Shown piece by piece: positions 1 to 8,877 of a stretch of 64,000 bases of DNA. Position 1 is the stretch's first letter. Each line of letters opens with the position of its first letter. Made by a program: the position numbers and the translations under genes. Under the pieces are notes generated by a model, which saw only the letters and a program-made list of their open reading frames with translations, was not told the DNA's origin and searched no databases. This DNA is from an uncultured Alphaproteobacteria bacterium (lineage in GTDB: Bacteria; Pseudomonadota; Alphaproteobacteria; HIMB59; GCA-002718135), in NCBI GenBank assembly GCA_902614085.1, contig CACMJS010000005.1:1-64000 (forward strand). Reading direction: 5' to 3'.

Positions 1-1426
1 TTGATGCGTATATATTTGTATGATTAATTATTTGTTGATCAATTATTTTTATAATTGGTAAGTTATTTATATCAAAATCTAAATCTACACTTTCTTCTTC
101 TGATTTATTAATAATAAAAAAAGATAATGTCTTTTCCTCTTCATTTATTACAGCAGATGCATCTACATAGTTAACATCATCAGCTATATCACTTGAATAC
201 TTAGGTGAATTAATTTTAAGTTGAAGCGACTCCCCTCTTCCATATAAAGATGCAAAATAAAGTGGATAATAAACTGATTGCCTCCAACTAATTCCATTTT
301 TTACTGTAGAAATTGCCGGAATAACATTAACAAGTTGAGCCATACAGGCAATTTTAACAACATGTGAATTATTGATGAAAGTATTTAGCACTGTGCCTAC
401 AAGCAAGCAATCAAGAAGATTGTACTGATCCTCTAAAATTGGATGTGCTTTTGGCCAATCTTTTAAATCCGCATTTAAGTGCTCATTCATAAATTCTATA
501 CTGTGATACCAGGGCTGATACTCATCAAAACTAATTTTGACGTCTTTTTTTGATCGTTTTTTTGATTTTATAAAATTAATAGTACTCTCAACATCAGAAA
601 TGTATTTTTGAAGACCTATACTATTAGTTAAATAATTAGTTGTATTATACTTACCATTTTCTATTTCATCAGCAGGTCTATTTTCTGAATTACTCCAATA
701 TTTATGCATAGAAATATAATCTACGGAGTCATAAGTTAAATCTAATACTTCTCTTTCCCATTCTGGAAATGTTTTCATTGTGTCTGACGAACTTCCACAA
801 ACAACCAATTCAATATTTTTATCAAATAAACGCATAGCTTTTGCAGTTTCATTTGCAAGTCTTCCGTATTCATAAGCTGTTTTATGACCAACCTGCCATT
901 CACCATCCATTTCATTACCCAAGCACCACATTTTAATATTATGAGGGTCTTTAAAACCATGTTTTATTCGTAAGTCACTCCAATAAGAGCCACTTGGATG
1001 GTTGCAATATTCTATGATATTTCTTGCAGCATCAATACCTCTGGTTCCAAGATTAATAGCATAAATAGGCTCTGTGTTAACTTTTTTACACCATGTGATA
1101 AATTCATTTAAACCAAATTCGTTAGTCTCTTTACTTTTCCAAGCTAAGTCTAATCTTGTTGGCCTATCTTCTTTTGAGCCAATGGAATCTTCCCAATTAA
1201 AAGCTGAAACAAAATTACCACCGGGATATCTAACTGCAGGCATATTTAATTCAGAAACTAATTTCATTACATCTTTTCTAAATCCATTTTCATCTGCTTC
1301 TGAATGATCAGGTTCGTAAATACCTTCATATATTGCTCTCCCAAGATGTTCTAGAAATGAACTATATATTCTTTTATCAATGTGACTAATTTTATAATCT
1401 TTATGGAGAACAATTTTAACTTTCAT
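1..1426 (-). CDS. abfA: alpha-L-arabinofuranosidase, GH51 family (3' end cut by window edge)
   Basis: Retaining glycosidase that removes terminal alpha-L-arabinofuranose from arabinosides. About 475 residues are present and the C-terminus lies beyond the left edge; GH51 enzymes are usually about 500 residues. The N-terminal half is a TIM barrel with the RYPGGN motif near residue 67. The acid/base glutamate is in GNEMDGEW (about E172), and the nucleophile is in the SFDEYQPWY stretch (about E302). The start MKVKIVLHK at 1426 gives no signal peptide, so the enzyme should be cytoplasmic and act on imported oligosaccharide. It is divergent from the PhyH gene at 1514 and adjoins the arabinoside ABC operon with a GH127 enzyme, which supports an arabinose-related role. 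The family is confident; the exact linkage is inferred. Confidence 0.9.
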   Translation of the reverse strand, partial: MKVKIVLHKDYKISHIDKRIYSSFLEHLGRAIYEGIYEPDHSEADENGFRKDVMKLVSELNMPAVRYPGGNFVSAFNWEDSIGSKEDRPTRLDLAWKSKETNEFGLNEFITWCKKVNTEPIYAINLGTRGIDAARNIIEYCNHPSGSYWSDLRIKHGFKDPHNIKMWCLGNEMDGEWQVGHKTAYEYGRLANETAKAMRLFDKNIELVVCGSSSDTMKTFPEWEREVLDLTYDSVDYISMHKYWSNSENRPADEIENGKYNTTNYLTNSIGLQKYISDVESTINFIKSKKRSKKDVKISFDEYQPWYHSIEFMNEHLNADLKDWPKAHPILEDQYNLLDCLLVGTVLNTFINNSHVVKIACMAQLVNVIPAISTVKNGISWRQSVYYPLYFASLYGRGESLQLKINSPKYSSDIADDVNYVDASAVINEEEKTLSFFIINKSEEESVDLDFDINNLPIIKIIDQQIINHTNIYAS

Positions 1427-1513
1427 AAAATAATTTATATTAACAAGAATTAAAAAATCATAATTAAAAAAGATTTAATTACAATAATTATTAAAATATA
1501 AATTGGAATAGAT

Positions 1514-2314
1514 ATGAATAATTTACCTGATATTGATAATTTTTATAACTTAGAAAATGAAAAGATTGATTTTTTTTGGCAAAATGGCTTTGTAGTGTTA
1601 AAAAATGTTTTATCAAAGAGTGAAATTTCTGCATATAGAGATGAAATAAAAAAAGTAGCAGAAGAAAGAAATAAAGATAAAGATAAAGAATTTGGTGGTG
1701 CATTTTATCAAGCACTTAATATCCGCTATGATTCTAAAGGTGTTGAAAAATTTTGTTTATCAAAACGTTTGGGGAAAATAGCAGCTGATTTAATGAAGGT
1801 TAATGCTGTTCGAATATTTCATGAGCAAGCAATTTTTAAACATCCAGGAGATACAAAATCATACTGGCATCAAGATCAATTTTTTTGGCCACTTGATACA
1901 AATCTTCATATTGGATTATGGATGCCATTAATTGATTGTAATAAAGATATGGGAATTATGCGATTTGTAAAAAATTCTCACACAATGGGTGATTTAATGG
2001 GCATATCAATAAATGAAAGATCTGAAGATCATTATGATAAAATAATTGAAGAAAAGAAATTGGAAGTTGTTGAATTAAACTCAATAGATGCTGGTGATTG
2101 CACTTTTCATTTTGGATGGACTATTCATGGAGCTGGATTAAATAAATCAGACAAAATACGTGAAGCAATGGTTGTAACATACTATGCAGATGGATCTCGT
2201 GTAGGTAAACTTGATACAAAAGATAGAAAAGGAGATGCTGAATTATTTCTTGGTGGAAAAAAAGCAGGGGAAATAGCAGATCATCCGATGAACAAAATTG
2301 TTTATCAGCGCTAA
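1514..2314 (+). CDS. phytanoyl-CoA dioxygenase (PhyH) family protein
   Basis: Predicted Fe(II)/2-oxoglutarate-dependent oxygenase of 266 residues, normal for PhyH proteins. The metal triad is visible: WHQDQFFW supplies the His and Asp (about H119, D121), and FHFGWTIHGAG supplies the distal His (about H205). R216 in KIREAM is placed to bind 2-oxoglutarate. There is no signal peptide, so it should be cytosolic. It is divergent from the GH51 gene, and its TAA overlaps the stop codon of the minus-strand oxidoreductase gene. The substrate is unknown. Location beside an arabinoside locus suggests hydroxylation or oxidative breakdown of a sugar-linked small molecule, but PhyH relatives also act on phosphonates, ectoine and lipids. 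A second PhyH gene lies at 24419-25213. Confidence 0.85.
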   Translation: MNNLPDIDNFYNLENEKIDFFWQNGFVVLKNVLSKSEISAYRDEIKKVAEERNKDKDKEFGGAFYQALNIRYDSKGVEKFCLSKRLGKIAADLMKVNAVRIFHEQAIFKHPGDTKSYWHQDQFFWPLDTNLHIGLWMPLIDCNKDMGIMRFVKNSHTMGDLMGISINERSEDHYDKIIEEKKLEVVELNSIDAGDCTFHFGWTIHGAGLNKSDKIREAMVVTYYADGSRVGKLDTKDRKGDAELFLGGKKAGEIADHPMNKIVYQR

Positions 2315-3291
2315 ATATTTATAACTTTTTTTAACTTAAAAGATTTGATTGATGCGAGTGCAAGTTCTAAAGCTCGTTTTCCAGCCTTAGCATGTATTGG
2401 AGGGCTCTTCCCTTTTATGAAATTATTAATTACTTCTTTATAATGCTCATCAAACGTTCGCAAAAACTCTCTTTCGTAATCATTAAAAAATCCTGCTTTC
2501 CAAACTTCAGCGGTTTCACTATCTTTCTTATTAAATGTATATTTTTGTACCTGATCTTCTATTAAAATTCTTCCCTTAGAGCCGTTTATTTCAACATAAT
2601 GAGAATTAGGATATTGATAAGATGTATCATATGATCCAAGCAAGCTACCAATTGATTTGTTTTTGAAATTCATTGATACAACCATCGTACTAAAACCTTT
2701 TTTTGTTTTATCTGTCATAAATGAATGAACTGATTTTATTGGTCCATTTAAATATTCAAGCATATCAAATCCATGGCATTGAGTTTCAATTAAGTTTCCG
2801 TTAGGATCTAAATTTTTTCCACCTCCTCCACCTCCAAATCTCCATGTAATAAAATTAATTTCTCCTAACTGATTATTTTTAATTGCTTTAAACGCTTTTT
2901 TTACTGGAGTAGAATAATGCCAATTAAAATTAATTCCAAAAAAGAGATTTCTTTTTTTTGCTTCAGATAAAAGTTTATTTGCTTCGTTCATTTTAAAAAC
3001 AAGAGGCTTCTCAACAAATAAAGCAGTATTAGATTTAATTACTTTCATTGTCATGTCGTAATGATGCTCATTTGGAAGACTTATATTTATTAAATCAGGT
3101 TTTTGATTTTTTATTAGTTCGTTAAAATTAACATAATATGGAACATCATAAAGTTTAGCTCTGTTTTTAGTTCTTTCTTTATTTCTTCCTAAAATGCCAC
3201 AGAACTCCACTTGAGGGCTTTGTGAAAGAATACGGCAATGTTGTAAAGACCAATTTCCAGTTCCAATAAGTGCAACTTTTATCTTTTTCAT
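2311..3291 (-). CDS. Gfo/Idh/MocA family oxidoreductase
   Basis: NAD(P)-dependent sugar or polyol dehydrogenase of 326 residues. The N-terminal Rossmann fold begins with KVALIGTGNWS (GxGxxS nucleotide-binding loop near residue 10). The family's catalytic-lysine motif EKPLVF is near residue 94, followed by the GFO_IDH_MocA C-terminal domain. It is the last gene of the ten-gene sugar operon, 3 bases behind the alcohol dehydrogenase, and its stop overlaps the convergent PhyH stop as CTAA. Family members oxidise or reduce sugars, inositols or sugar acids; specificity cannot be read here. Operon position implies a role in processing the imported sugar. Confidence 0.88.
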   Translation of the reverse strand: MKKIKVALIGTGNWSLQHCRILSQSPQVEFCGILGRNKERTKNRAKLYDVPYYVNFNELIKNQKPDLINISLPNEHHYDMTMKVIKSNTALFVEKPLVFKMNEANKLLSEAKKRNLFFGINFNWHYSTPVKKAFKAIKNNQLGEINFITWRFGGGGGGKNLDPNGNLIETQCHGFDMLEYLNGPIKSVHSFMTDKTKKGFSTMVVSMNFKNKSIGSLLGSYDTSYQYPNSHYVEINGSKGRILIEDQVQKYTFNKKDSETAEVWKAGFFNDYEREFLRTFDEHYKEVINNFIKGKSPPIHAKAGKRALELALASIKSFKLKKVINI

Positions 3292-3294
3292 AAA

Positions 3295-4329
3295 TTAATT
3301 ATGAACAACAGCTATTTTACCTGCATCAGATTCAGGAGAGAAAAAATGTTCGTAAGATTTTTGAACATCTTCAATGTTATATTGATGTGTAATTATTTGA
3401 GATAAATATTCTTGGTTATTTTTAAGTAATTCATGATTTGCTTCCATCTCATTGTAAGAAAAATATTCACTTCCGAGAATACTTCTTTCAGGACCTCCCA
3501 TATCTGGATATTGTTCAAATTCCAAACCTTCACCATTACCAACCATAACTAACACACCTCTTTTAGCTAAAGCTTGAAGAGCATTTTTTCTAGCTATTGC
3601 TTTGCCTGTAGCATCAATAGCAACATCTGGATTTTTAATTCCGTGTTGTTCCATTCCCTCTTCTAAAGATTGTTTTGATAAGTCTATAGGTAAGCCACCC
3701 ATCTTTTCCGCTAATGGCAATCTAGATGATTTAACATCATTAATCAGAACAGGTAAATCTTTTGCAAAAGTTAATTTACTCATCGCTAAAAGTCCAAGAC
3801 CTATAGGCCCTGCTCCATTTATTAGCACAGATTGGATATCTTTATGAATTAGTTGAGCTCTTTTTGTAGCATGACCACCAGTACCCATTACATCTAAAAG
3901 TAATGTCGCATTGATTACATCTACACTTTCATCAACTGGAAAAAAAACATAATCATTTACAAGGTAATATTCACAAAAAGCACCATCAACGTTAAAACCA
4001 TAATCACAGTTTTTATGTAAACATTGATTAGTTAAACCTAATTGGCAACTTCGACATTTATGACAATAATCATACAAGTACACAGCGCCTTTCATACCAA
4101 TATCAAATTTAGCATTTTTTCCCTTATCTACAATTACTCCGGCTCCTTCATGTCCTGGAATACATTGAGGGCTTCCATTATAAAATTGATTTCTGTCTGA
4201 GCCACACAATAAATTTGCTTTTGCTTGAATCAAAAGTTGATTATCACCTGGAGTTGGTATTATTCTTTCTTCAAAATGAACTTTACCTTCTCCGGTAAAG
4301 ATTGGAACATTCATAAATTCATTTTTCAT
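3295..4329 (-). CDS. zinc-dependent medium-chain alcohol dehydrogenase
   Basis: MDR-superfamily alcohol/polyol dehydrogenase of 344 residues. The GroES-like N-terminal domain carries a catalytic-zinc Cys in LLCGSDRNQF and the GHEGAG motif. The structural-zinc cysteine cluster is CHKCRSCQLGLTNQC. The Rossmann domain contains NGAGPIGLG. Relatives oxidise secondary alcohols of sugars and polyols (sorbitol, threonine, arabinitol). It is encoded between a MalG-type permease and the Gfo/Idh/MocA enzyme with gaps of 3 bases each, so it is cotranscribed. The pair could form an oxidative route for the released sugar, which would fit the lack of isomerase or kinase genes in this window; that is inference. 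Confidence 0.88.
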   Translation of the reverse strand: MKNEFMNVPIFTGEGKVHFEERIIPTPGDNQLLIQAKANLLCGSDRNQFYNGSPQCIPGHEGAGVIVDKGKNAKFDIGMKGAVYLYDYCHKCRSCQLGLTNQCLHKNCDYGFNVDGAFCEYYLVNDYVFFPVDESVDVINATLLLDVMGTGGHATKRAQLIHKDIQSVLINGAGPIGLGLLAMSKLTFAKDLPVLINDVKSSRLPLAEKMGGLPIDLSKQSLEEGMEQHGIKNPDVAIDATGKAIARKNALQALAKRGVLVMVGNGEGLEFEQYPDMGGPERSILGSEYFSYNEMEANHELLKNNQEYLSQIITHQYNIEDVQKSYEHFFSPESDAGKIAVVHN

Positions 4330-4332
4330 ATT

Positions 4333-5151
4333 TTAAGTTGATGAAATTATACTCTTAAAATAAAATTTTTGAAGTAAAATGAAAATAACCATGAAAGGTA
4401 AGTAAGAAATTACATATCCGGCATATGGATAAATTGACCTAAAACTTATTTTAGAAAGAGTAACATTTAACATTTGCATATCAGCAGAATTCATAATTAT
4501 AAATGCAAGTAAATAATCTGTCCAAGAAACATAAATAGCAAATATAATTAGCGTAATTAAGCCAGGGATAGCTAATGGAATCATAATTAAACAAAGAATT
4601 TTAATTTCTGAACTATCATTCAAAATTGCTACTTCCCGAAGAGATTTTGGGATACTATTAAAAGAATTAAACATTAAAAAAAATCCAATTGGCATGACAT
4701 AAATAGTATAAATTATAATTAATCCTAGATAACTGTCATTTAGATTTAGTTTATAGAGTAAAATATATAAAGGAATAATAATTGAGTAAACTGGAATTAA
4801 GAAAGGTAAAATCAATAAAATAAATATAAAATTTTTATAAGGTATTTTTAGTAATGAAACAGCGTAACCAGCTAAAATATTTATAATTAGTGATAATACC
4901 ACTGTTCCACTTGTTACAACTAAACTATTAAAAAAAGATTGTTTGAAAGTATTTTTATTTGTTCTTATTTCTAAATCCCAAATAGAAAAAAAATTATTCA
5001 AAGTAAATGTACTTAAAAAATTATCAAACCTAATTTCAGTTGTAGTTTTAAGAGAAAGAATTAATATTATTAGAACAGGAAATAATATTAAAATAGATAA
5101 AACAGTATTAATCGTATAATACCAAAACTTGTCCTTAAAAATAAAAGACAT
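4333..5151 (-). CDS. MalG-type sugar ABC transporter permease (divergent fourth copy)
   Basis: Inner-membrane permease of the carbohydrate uptake transporter 1 type, 272 residues with about six hydrophobic segments. The cytoplasmic EAA loop that contacts the ATPase is present as EVAILNDSSEIKI followed by IPLAIPGL. It aligns with the three other MalG-type proteins of this operon but is the most diverged: it lacks their shared C-terminal tail GSAVKE and begins MSFIFKDKFWYYTINTVL instead of the DWYWYY-type start. It is 5 bases behind the preceding permease gene. No MalF-type partner accompanies it, so it probably shares the one at 10866-11744 or is a partner for something encoded elsewhere. Confidence 0.88.
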   Translation of the reverse strand: MSFIFKDKFWYYTINTVLSILILFPVLIILILSLKTTTEIRFDNFLSTFTLNNFFSIWDLEIRTNKNTFKQSFFNSLVVTSGTVVLSLIINILAGYAVSLLKIPYKNFIFILLILPFLIPVYSIIIPLYILLYKLNLNDSYLGLIIIYTIYVMPIGFFLMFNSFNSIPKSLREVAILNDSSEIKILCLIMIPLAIPGLITLIIFAIYVSWTDYLLAFIIMNSADMQMLNVTLSKISFRSIYPYAGYVISYLPFMVIFILLQKFYFKSIISST

Positions 5152-5156
5152 TGCTT

Positions 5157-6053
5157 TTATTCTTTAACGGCACTTCCTGTAATACCTCTAATAAAGTATC
5201 TTTGTAAAATCGAATAAATAATAATAATTGGTATAAAACTTATAATTGAACCTGCTGTTAAATTACCCCATTTCATTTCAAATTTAGCACCTCCCAGTGC
5301 AATTTTTGCAAGTGTAGTATTAAGCATAATATTTTCAGGACTGTTAATATAAATAAAGGCTAAAATGTAATCATTCCATGAAATATATAAGGCAAAAACC
5401 ATTACGGTTAATAATCCTGGAACAGCTAATGGTATCATTATCGTAGTCATAATTCTTAGTTCTGAAGTTCCCTCTAACAAAGCCACTTCTCTTAATGATG
5501 AAGGAATACTACTAAATGCATTTCTCATCATAAAAACACCAATAGGTAACATACCTGTTGCGTGTAAAAATATTAATCCAATATGAGTATCTGTTAAGCC
5601 AAGAGATTTTAGTAATTTATAGATTGGTATAATCAATGAAACTGCAGGAATTAATATCGGTAAAATTAATGCAATAAAAATTGCTTCTTTAAATGGTATC
5701 CTAAAAAAAGTTAAAGAATAACCAGCTAGTGTTGAAACAATTAAAGATAGAACAATAGTACCTAATGTGACTATGCCGCTATTAAAAAAAGCTCTTTCAA
5801 TACCTGCTGTTATTGTTGTACTTCCAGATATTTTTTTTTGCAGTTTAGTTCTCATTTCATCATCGAAGTTCCATGTTGTGTCATAGTACTCCCATGTCCA
5901 ATTATGAGGATAGAAAGTTGGGTTACTTGTAATTAATTCATCCGGAACCTTAACAGAAGAAATAAAAGTCCAGTAAATAGGGAATAATATTATAACTACT
6001 AAAGCATAGTTTATAACATAATACCAATACCAATCAGATGAATACCTTTTCAT
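5157..6053 (-). CDS. MalG-type sugar ABC transporter permease (third copy)
   Basis: CUT1-type inner-membrane permease of 298 residues. The N-terminus MKRYSSDWYWYYVINYALV is nearly the same as that of the MalG-type protein at 9939-10865, marking a duplication. The EAA loop is EVALLEGTSELRI then IPLAVPGLL, and the tail is RGITGSAVKE. A periplasmic loop after the first membrane segment (about residues 40-85) is the most variable part among the copies. It sits 1 base from the upstream permease and 5 bases from the downstream one, all in one operon. Its half-transporter partner should be the single MalF-type protein. Confidence 0.92.
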   Translation of the reverse strand: MKRYSSDWYWYYVINYALVVIILFPIYWTFISSVKVPDELITSNPTFYPHNWTWEYYDTTWNFDDEMRTKLQKKISGSTTITAGIERAFFNSGIVTLGTIVLSLIVSTLAGYSLTFFRIPFKEAIFIALILPILIPAVSLIIPIYKLLKSLGLTDTHIGLIFLHATGMLPIGVFMMRNAFSSIPSSLREVALLEGTSELRIMTTIMIPLAVPGLLTVMVFALYISWNDYILAFIYINSPENIMLNTTLAKIALGGAKFEMKWGNLTAGSIISFIPIIIIYSILQRYFIRGITGSAVKE

Positions 6054-6054
6054 G

Positions 6055-6912
6055 TTACTCTTTTACGGCACTTCCAGTCACTCCTCTAACAAAGTATTGT
6101 TGAAGAAAAATATAGAAAATTATAATAGGTACAAAACTTATTATTGCTCCAGCATTTAAAAGCCCCCAAAAAGTATCAAATTGAGATCCTGCGAATGTTA
6201 ATTTCATTAGGAAGACATTTAACATTTCCATATCAATCGTATTTACAAAGAGAAAAGCTAAAATAAAATCATTCCATGAACCATAAAGAGCAAAAACCAT
6301 GAGCGTTAAAAGACCTGGTATGGCTAATGGCAACATCACAGTAAACATAATTCGTAACTCACTAGAACCCTCTAACAAAGCTACCTCACGTAAAGATGTT
6401 GGTATACTCATAAAAGCATTTCTCATTAAAAAAACACCTAAAGTTAGCATGCCTGTGGAGTGAATTAAAATTAAGCCTAAATATGAGTTCATCAGCCCAA
6501 GCTCTTTTACTAATTTATAAAGAGGAATTAGGAGTGATATTCCAGGTATTAAAATTGGCATAATTATAAGTAAAAAAATAAAATGTCTAAATGGTGTTCT
6601 TAAAATAGTAAGAGCATATGCAGCTAAAGTAGAAATAACTGCTGACACCACTACAGTTCCAATTGAAACAATTGCACTATTTGTAAATGCGGATCTTACA
6701 TTACCTCTAGAGCTAGTGGGCTCTAAGTTCCAAATTCTTTCATAACTTTCAAATGTTGGATTTATAGGAAAGAGTGTTGGAGTATTTGTTATTAATTCAT
6801 CAGGTGGTTTTATAGATGAAACAAAAGCCCAATAAATAGGAAATGAAACAAGAATAATCAAAGTGATATTTATAAGATAATATAAATACCAATCTGTTTT
6901 ATATTTTTGCAT
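6055..6912 (-). CDS. MalG-type sugar ABC transporter permease (second copy)
   Basis: CUT1-type inner-membrane permease of 285 residues. The ATG at 6912 (MQKYKTDWYLYY) was chosen; an in-frame TTG one codon upstream is less likely. The EAA loop is EVALLEGSSELRIMFTVM with LPLAIPGLL. The C-terminal tail RGVTGSAVKE is the same as in the copy at 9939-10865. It begins 18 bases after the GH127 gene. Together with the genes at 4333, 5157 and 9939 it makes four MalG-type subunits in one operon, which is unusual for a transporter that needs one MalF and one MalG. Confidence 0.92.
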   Translation of the reverse strand: MQKYKTDWYLYYLINITLIILVSFPIYWAFVSSIKPPDELITNTPTLFPINPTFESYERIWNLEPTSSRGNVRSAFTNSAIVSIGTVVVSAVISTLAAYALTILRTPFRHFIFLLIIMPILIPGISLLIPLYKLVKELGLMNSYLGLILIHSTGMLTLGVFLMRNAFMSIPTSLREVALLEGSSELRIMFTVMLPLAIPGLLTLMVFALYGSWNDFILAFLFVNTIDMEMLNVFLMKLTFAGSQFDTFWGLLNAGAIISFVPIIIFYIFLQQYFVRGVTGSAVKE

Positions 6913-6930
6913 CAATTAAACTAATTAAAA

Positions 6931-8877
6931 TTAATTTTCGTTAACCCATACTAACATTTCATTTTCGCCTCTGTTAGACCAGCAATAATATGGAATAAAC
7001 TTGAGTGATGTTTCCATCATATCAGGTTTATCTTGAATATATAGATTATCAGTATCTTTAAATTTAAAACCTTTAGTTGTTAAAGAAATAATATCTTCAG
7101 AATTTATTTTTTCATTTTTTTCATCAAGATTATTATTTGTATTTAAAACTAATTTATTTAAATAATTACCATTATCATGTTCTTCTAGACAATAGAGAAC
7201 AGGTCCTCTGAATAAACATGCCCTTCCTACATTGTATCTAACATTAGGATTAGTTCGAACATACCTTGGTGAAAAATCAAAATGTAATTCAACAACATCA
7301 TTTTTCTGCCAACTTTTAGTTATTTTTGCATACCCATTAACAACTTCATAATCGACTTTAGATCCATTAAGATTAATTTGCATATTCTTGTCCCATGATG
7401 GAATTCTAAAATAAATTGTTGTTTCCTTATTAGCTGAGTCAATTATTTCAATTTTTGAATATCCTTTATGAGGAAAATCACTAGTTTGATTTAATTTTAT
7501 ACCTTGAGGTTTATTCATAAAATTAGTTTCTGATGAAATATACTGATCAACTACTAATGAATCTTCAAATCCATTGTAAATATACATATCCATACTTGCA
7601 AATAGACGTGTGATATTTGGAGGACAACAAGAACACATATGATACTCGTCCCTTATTCCATGTCTTCTTTGTTGAGAATGTAAGTAACCAGGATTACATT
7701 CTAAATAATTATCATAGAAAAATCCTTTACCATCAAGTGAAGTGCTAGCTAGTAATAAATTATACAAACTATTTTCAATAATATCGCCATACTCACTATT
7801 TAATTCCATCTTAGACATTCTATTAGCAAAATAAATTAATGCTATTGTTGCGCATGTCTCAGCATAAGCCATATCATTAGGTAAATCATAATCAAACGTA
7901 AATCTCTCACCAATATGAGCACTTCCAACTCCACTGTGTACATACATTCTTTTATCAACAATATTTCTCCATAATGTTTTGCAAGCATTTAACATTTGCT
8001 CATCATTATTTAATCTTGCTAAGTCTGCCATGGCAGTAAACATGTATAGAGCTCTTACAGAATGTCCTTCAGCTGTCTTTTGATCAACTGGTCTTTCATG
8101 AGCTTGCCAATATTGCAAATCTCTAAATGTTTTACCTAAGAAATCTTGATCAAAAGATGCAAAATCTCTCATTGCTGAAGGCAATAATGATAAATCAATT
8201 TCACCTTCTTTTTCCATTAATTTCTTTTTTTCTTTTACATAATAATGATCTTCGGGTTTATCGTGGGTTCCACGTTCATCAATAAAGTAAGTTGCTAGAT
8301 CAAGAAATTTTTTCTTATTTGTATGCTCGTAAGCTTTTACAAGTGCTAATTCAATTTCCTGATGACCAGGATAGCCTCTCATCTTACCTTCTTCTTTTCC
8401 AAATTTAGAAATAATATGATCAACATATCTTTCCATAGCATCGAAAAATTTTGAATTTCCAGTCGCTTTATGATGTTCAACTGCAGATTCCAATAAATGT
8501 CCTGCACAATATAATTCATGCCTATCTCTTAAATTCGTAAATTTATTATCCGGTTCATGTTTTGAGAAAAAATAATTTAAATAACCATCTTCCTCTTGGT
8601 TAGCGATAATTTTATCAATAATTGAGTCACATATTTTTTCTAATTTTTCATCTTTTTCTTGCTGCATAGAAAAAAAAGCACCTTCCATTAATTTTGCAAG
8701 ATCTGATTCCCAAAATATATGTGGTCTTTGTTTGATAGGATCATTGTCACCAGTCAACGCTTTAATTCTTCCAGTATCTTCAAATGATTTTAAAACAGCA
8801 TATAAAGAAACGCTTTTGTTTAATTCTTTTCTCTCTTTCCAGAAACCGCTATTAATTTTTGTATCTACAATGTTCAT
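6931..8877 (-). CDS. beta-L-arabinofuranosidase, GH127 family
   Basis: Retaining glycosidase that releases beta-linked L-arabinofuranose, for example from hydroxyproline-linked arabino-oligosaccharides. Its 648 residues match the family (Bifidobacterium HypBA1 is about 658). GH127 uses a zinc-bound cysteine nucleophile, and the pieces are visible: the AETCA motif (about E340, C342), MCSCCPPN (about C415, C417, C418), and the acid/base glutamate in HIGERFTF (about E324). The 16-residue spacing between E324 and E340 matches my recollection of HypBA1. No signal peptide is present, so it is cytoplasmic. Its start overlaps the ATPase stop by 4 bases, tying hydrolysis to uptake. An alternative is another activity in the old DUF1680 superfamily, such as GH146. 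Confidence 0.88.
   Translation of the reverse strand: MNIVDTKINSGFWKERKELNKSVSLYAVLKSFEDTGRIKALTGDNDPIKQRPHIFWESDLAKLMEGAFFSMQQEKDEKLEKICDSIIDKIIANQEEDGYLNYFFSKHEPDNKFTNLRDRHELYCAGHLLESAVEHHKATGNSKFFDAMERYVDHIISKFGKEEGKMRGYPGHQEIELALVKAYEHTNKKKFLDLATYFIDERGTHDKPEDHYYVKEKKKLMEKEGEIDLSLLPSAMRDFASFDQDFLGKTFRDLQYWQAHERPVDQKTAEGHSVRALYMFTAMADLARLNNDEQMLNACKTLWRNIVDKRMYVHSGVGSAHIGERFTFDYDLPNDMAYAETCATIALIYFANRMSKMELNSEYGDIIENSLYNLLLASTSLDGKGFFYDNYLECNPGYLHSQQRRHGIRDEYHMCSCCPPNITRLFASMDMYIYNGFEDSLVVDQYISSETNFMNKPQGIKLNQTSDFPHKGYSKIEIIDSANKETTIYFRIPSWDKNMQINLNGSKVDYEVVNGYAKITKSWQKNDVVELHFDFSPRYVRTNPNVRYNVGRACLFRGPVLYCLEEHDNGNYLNKLVLNTNNNLDEKNEKINSEDIISLTTKGFKFKDTDNLYIQDKPDMMETSLKFIPYYCWSNRGENEMLVWVNEN

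Noticed and set aside
775-960. Minus-strand open frame of 61 codons
   Set aside because: It lies inside the GH51 gene on the same strand in a different frame; the GH51 frame has the conserved motifs.
1491-1715. Minus-strand frame of 74 codons over the PhyH start
   Set aside because: Low-complexity Leu/Phe/Tyr translation antisense to a well-supported PhyH gene; no ribosome-binding site.
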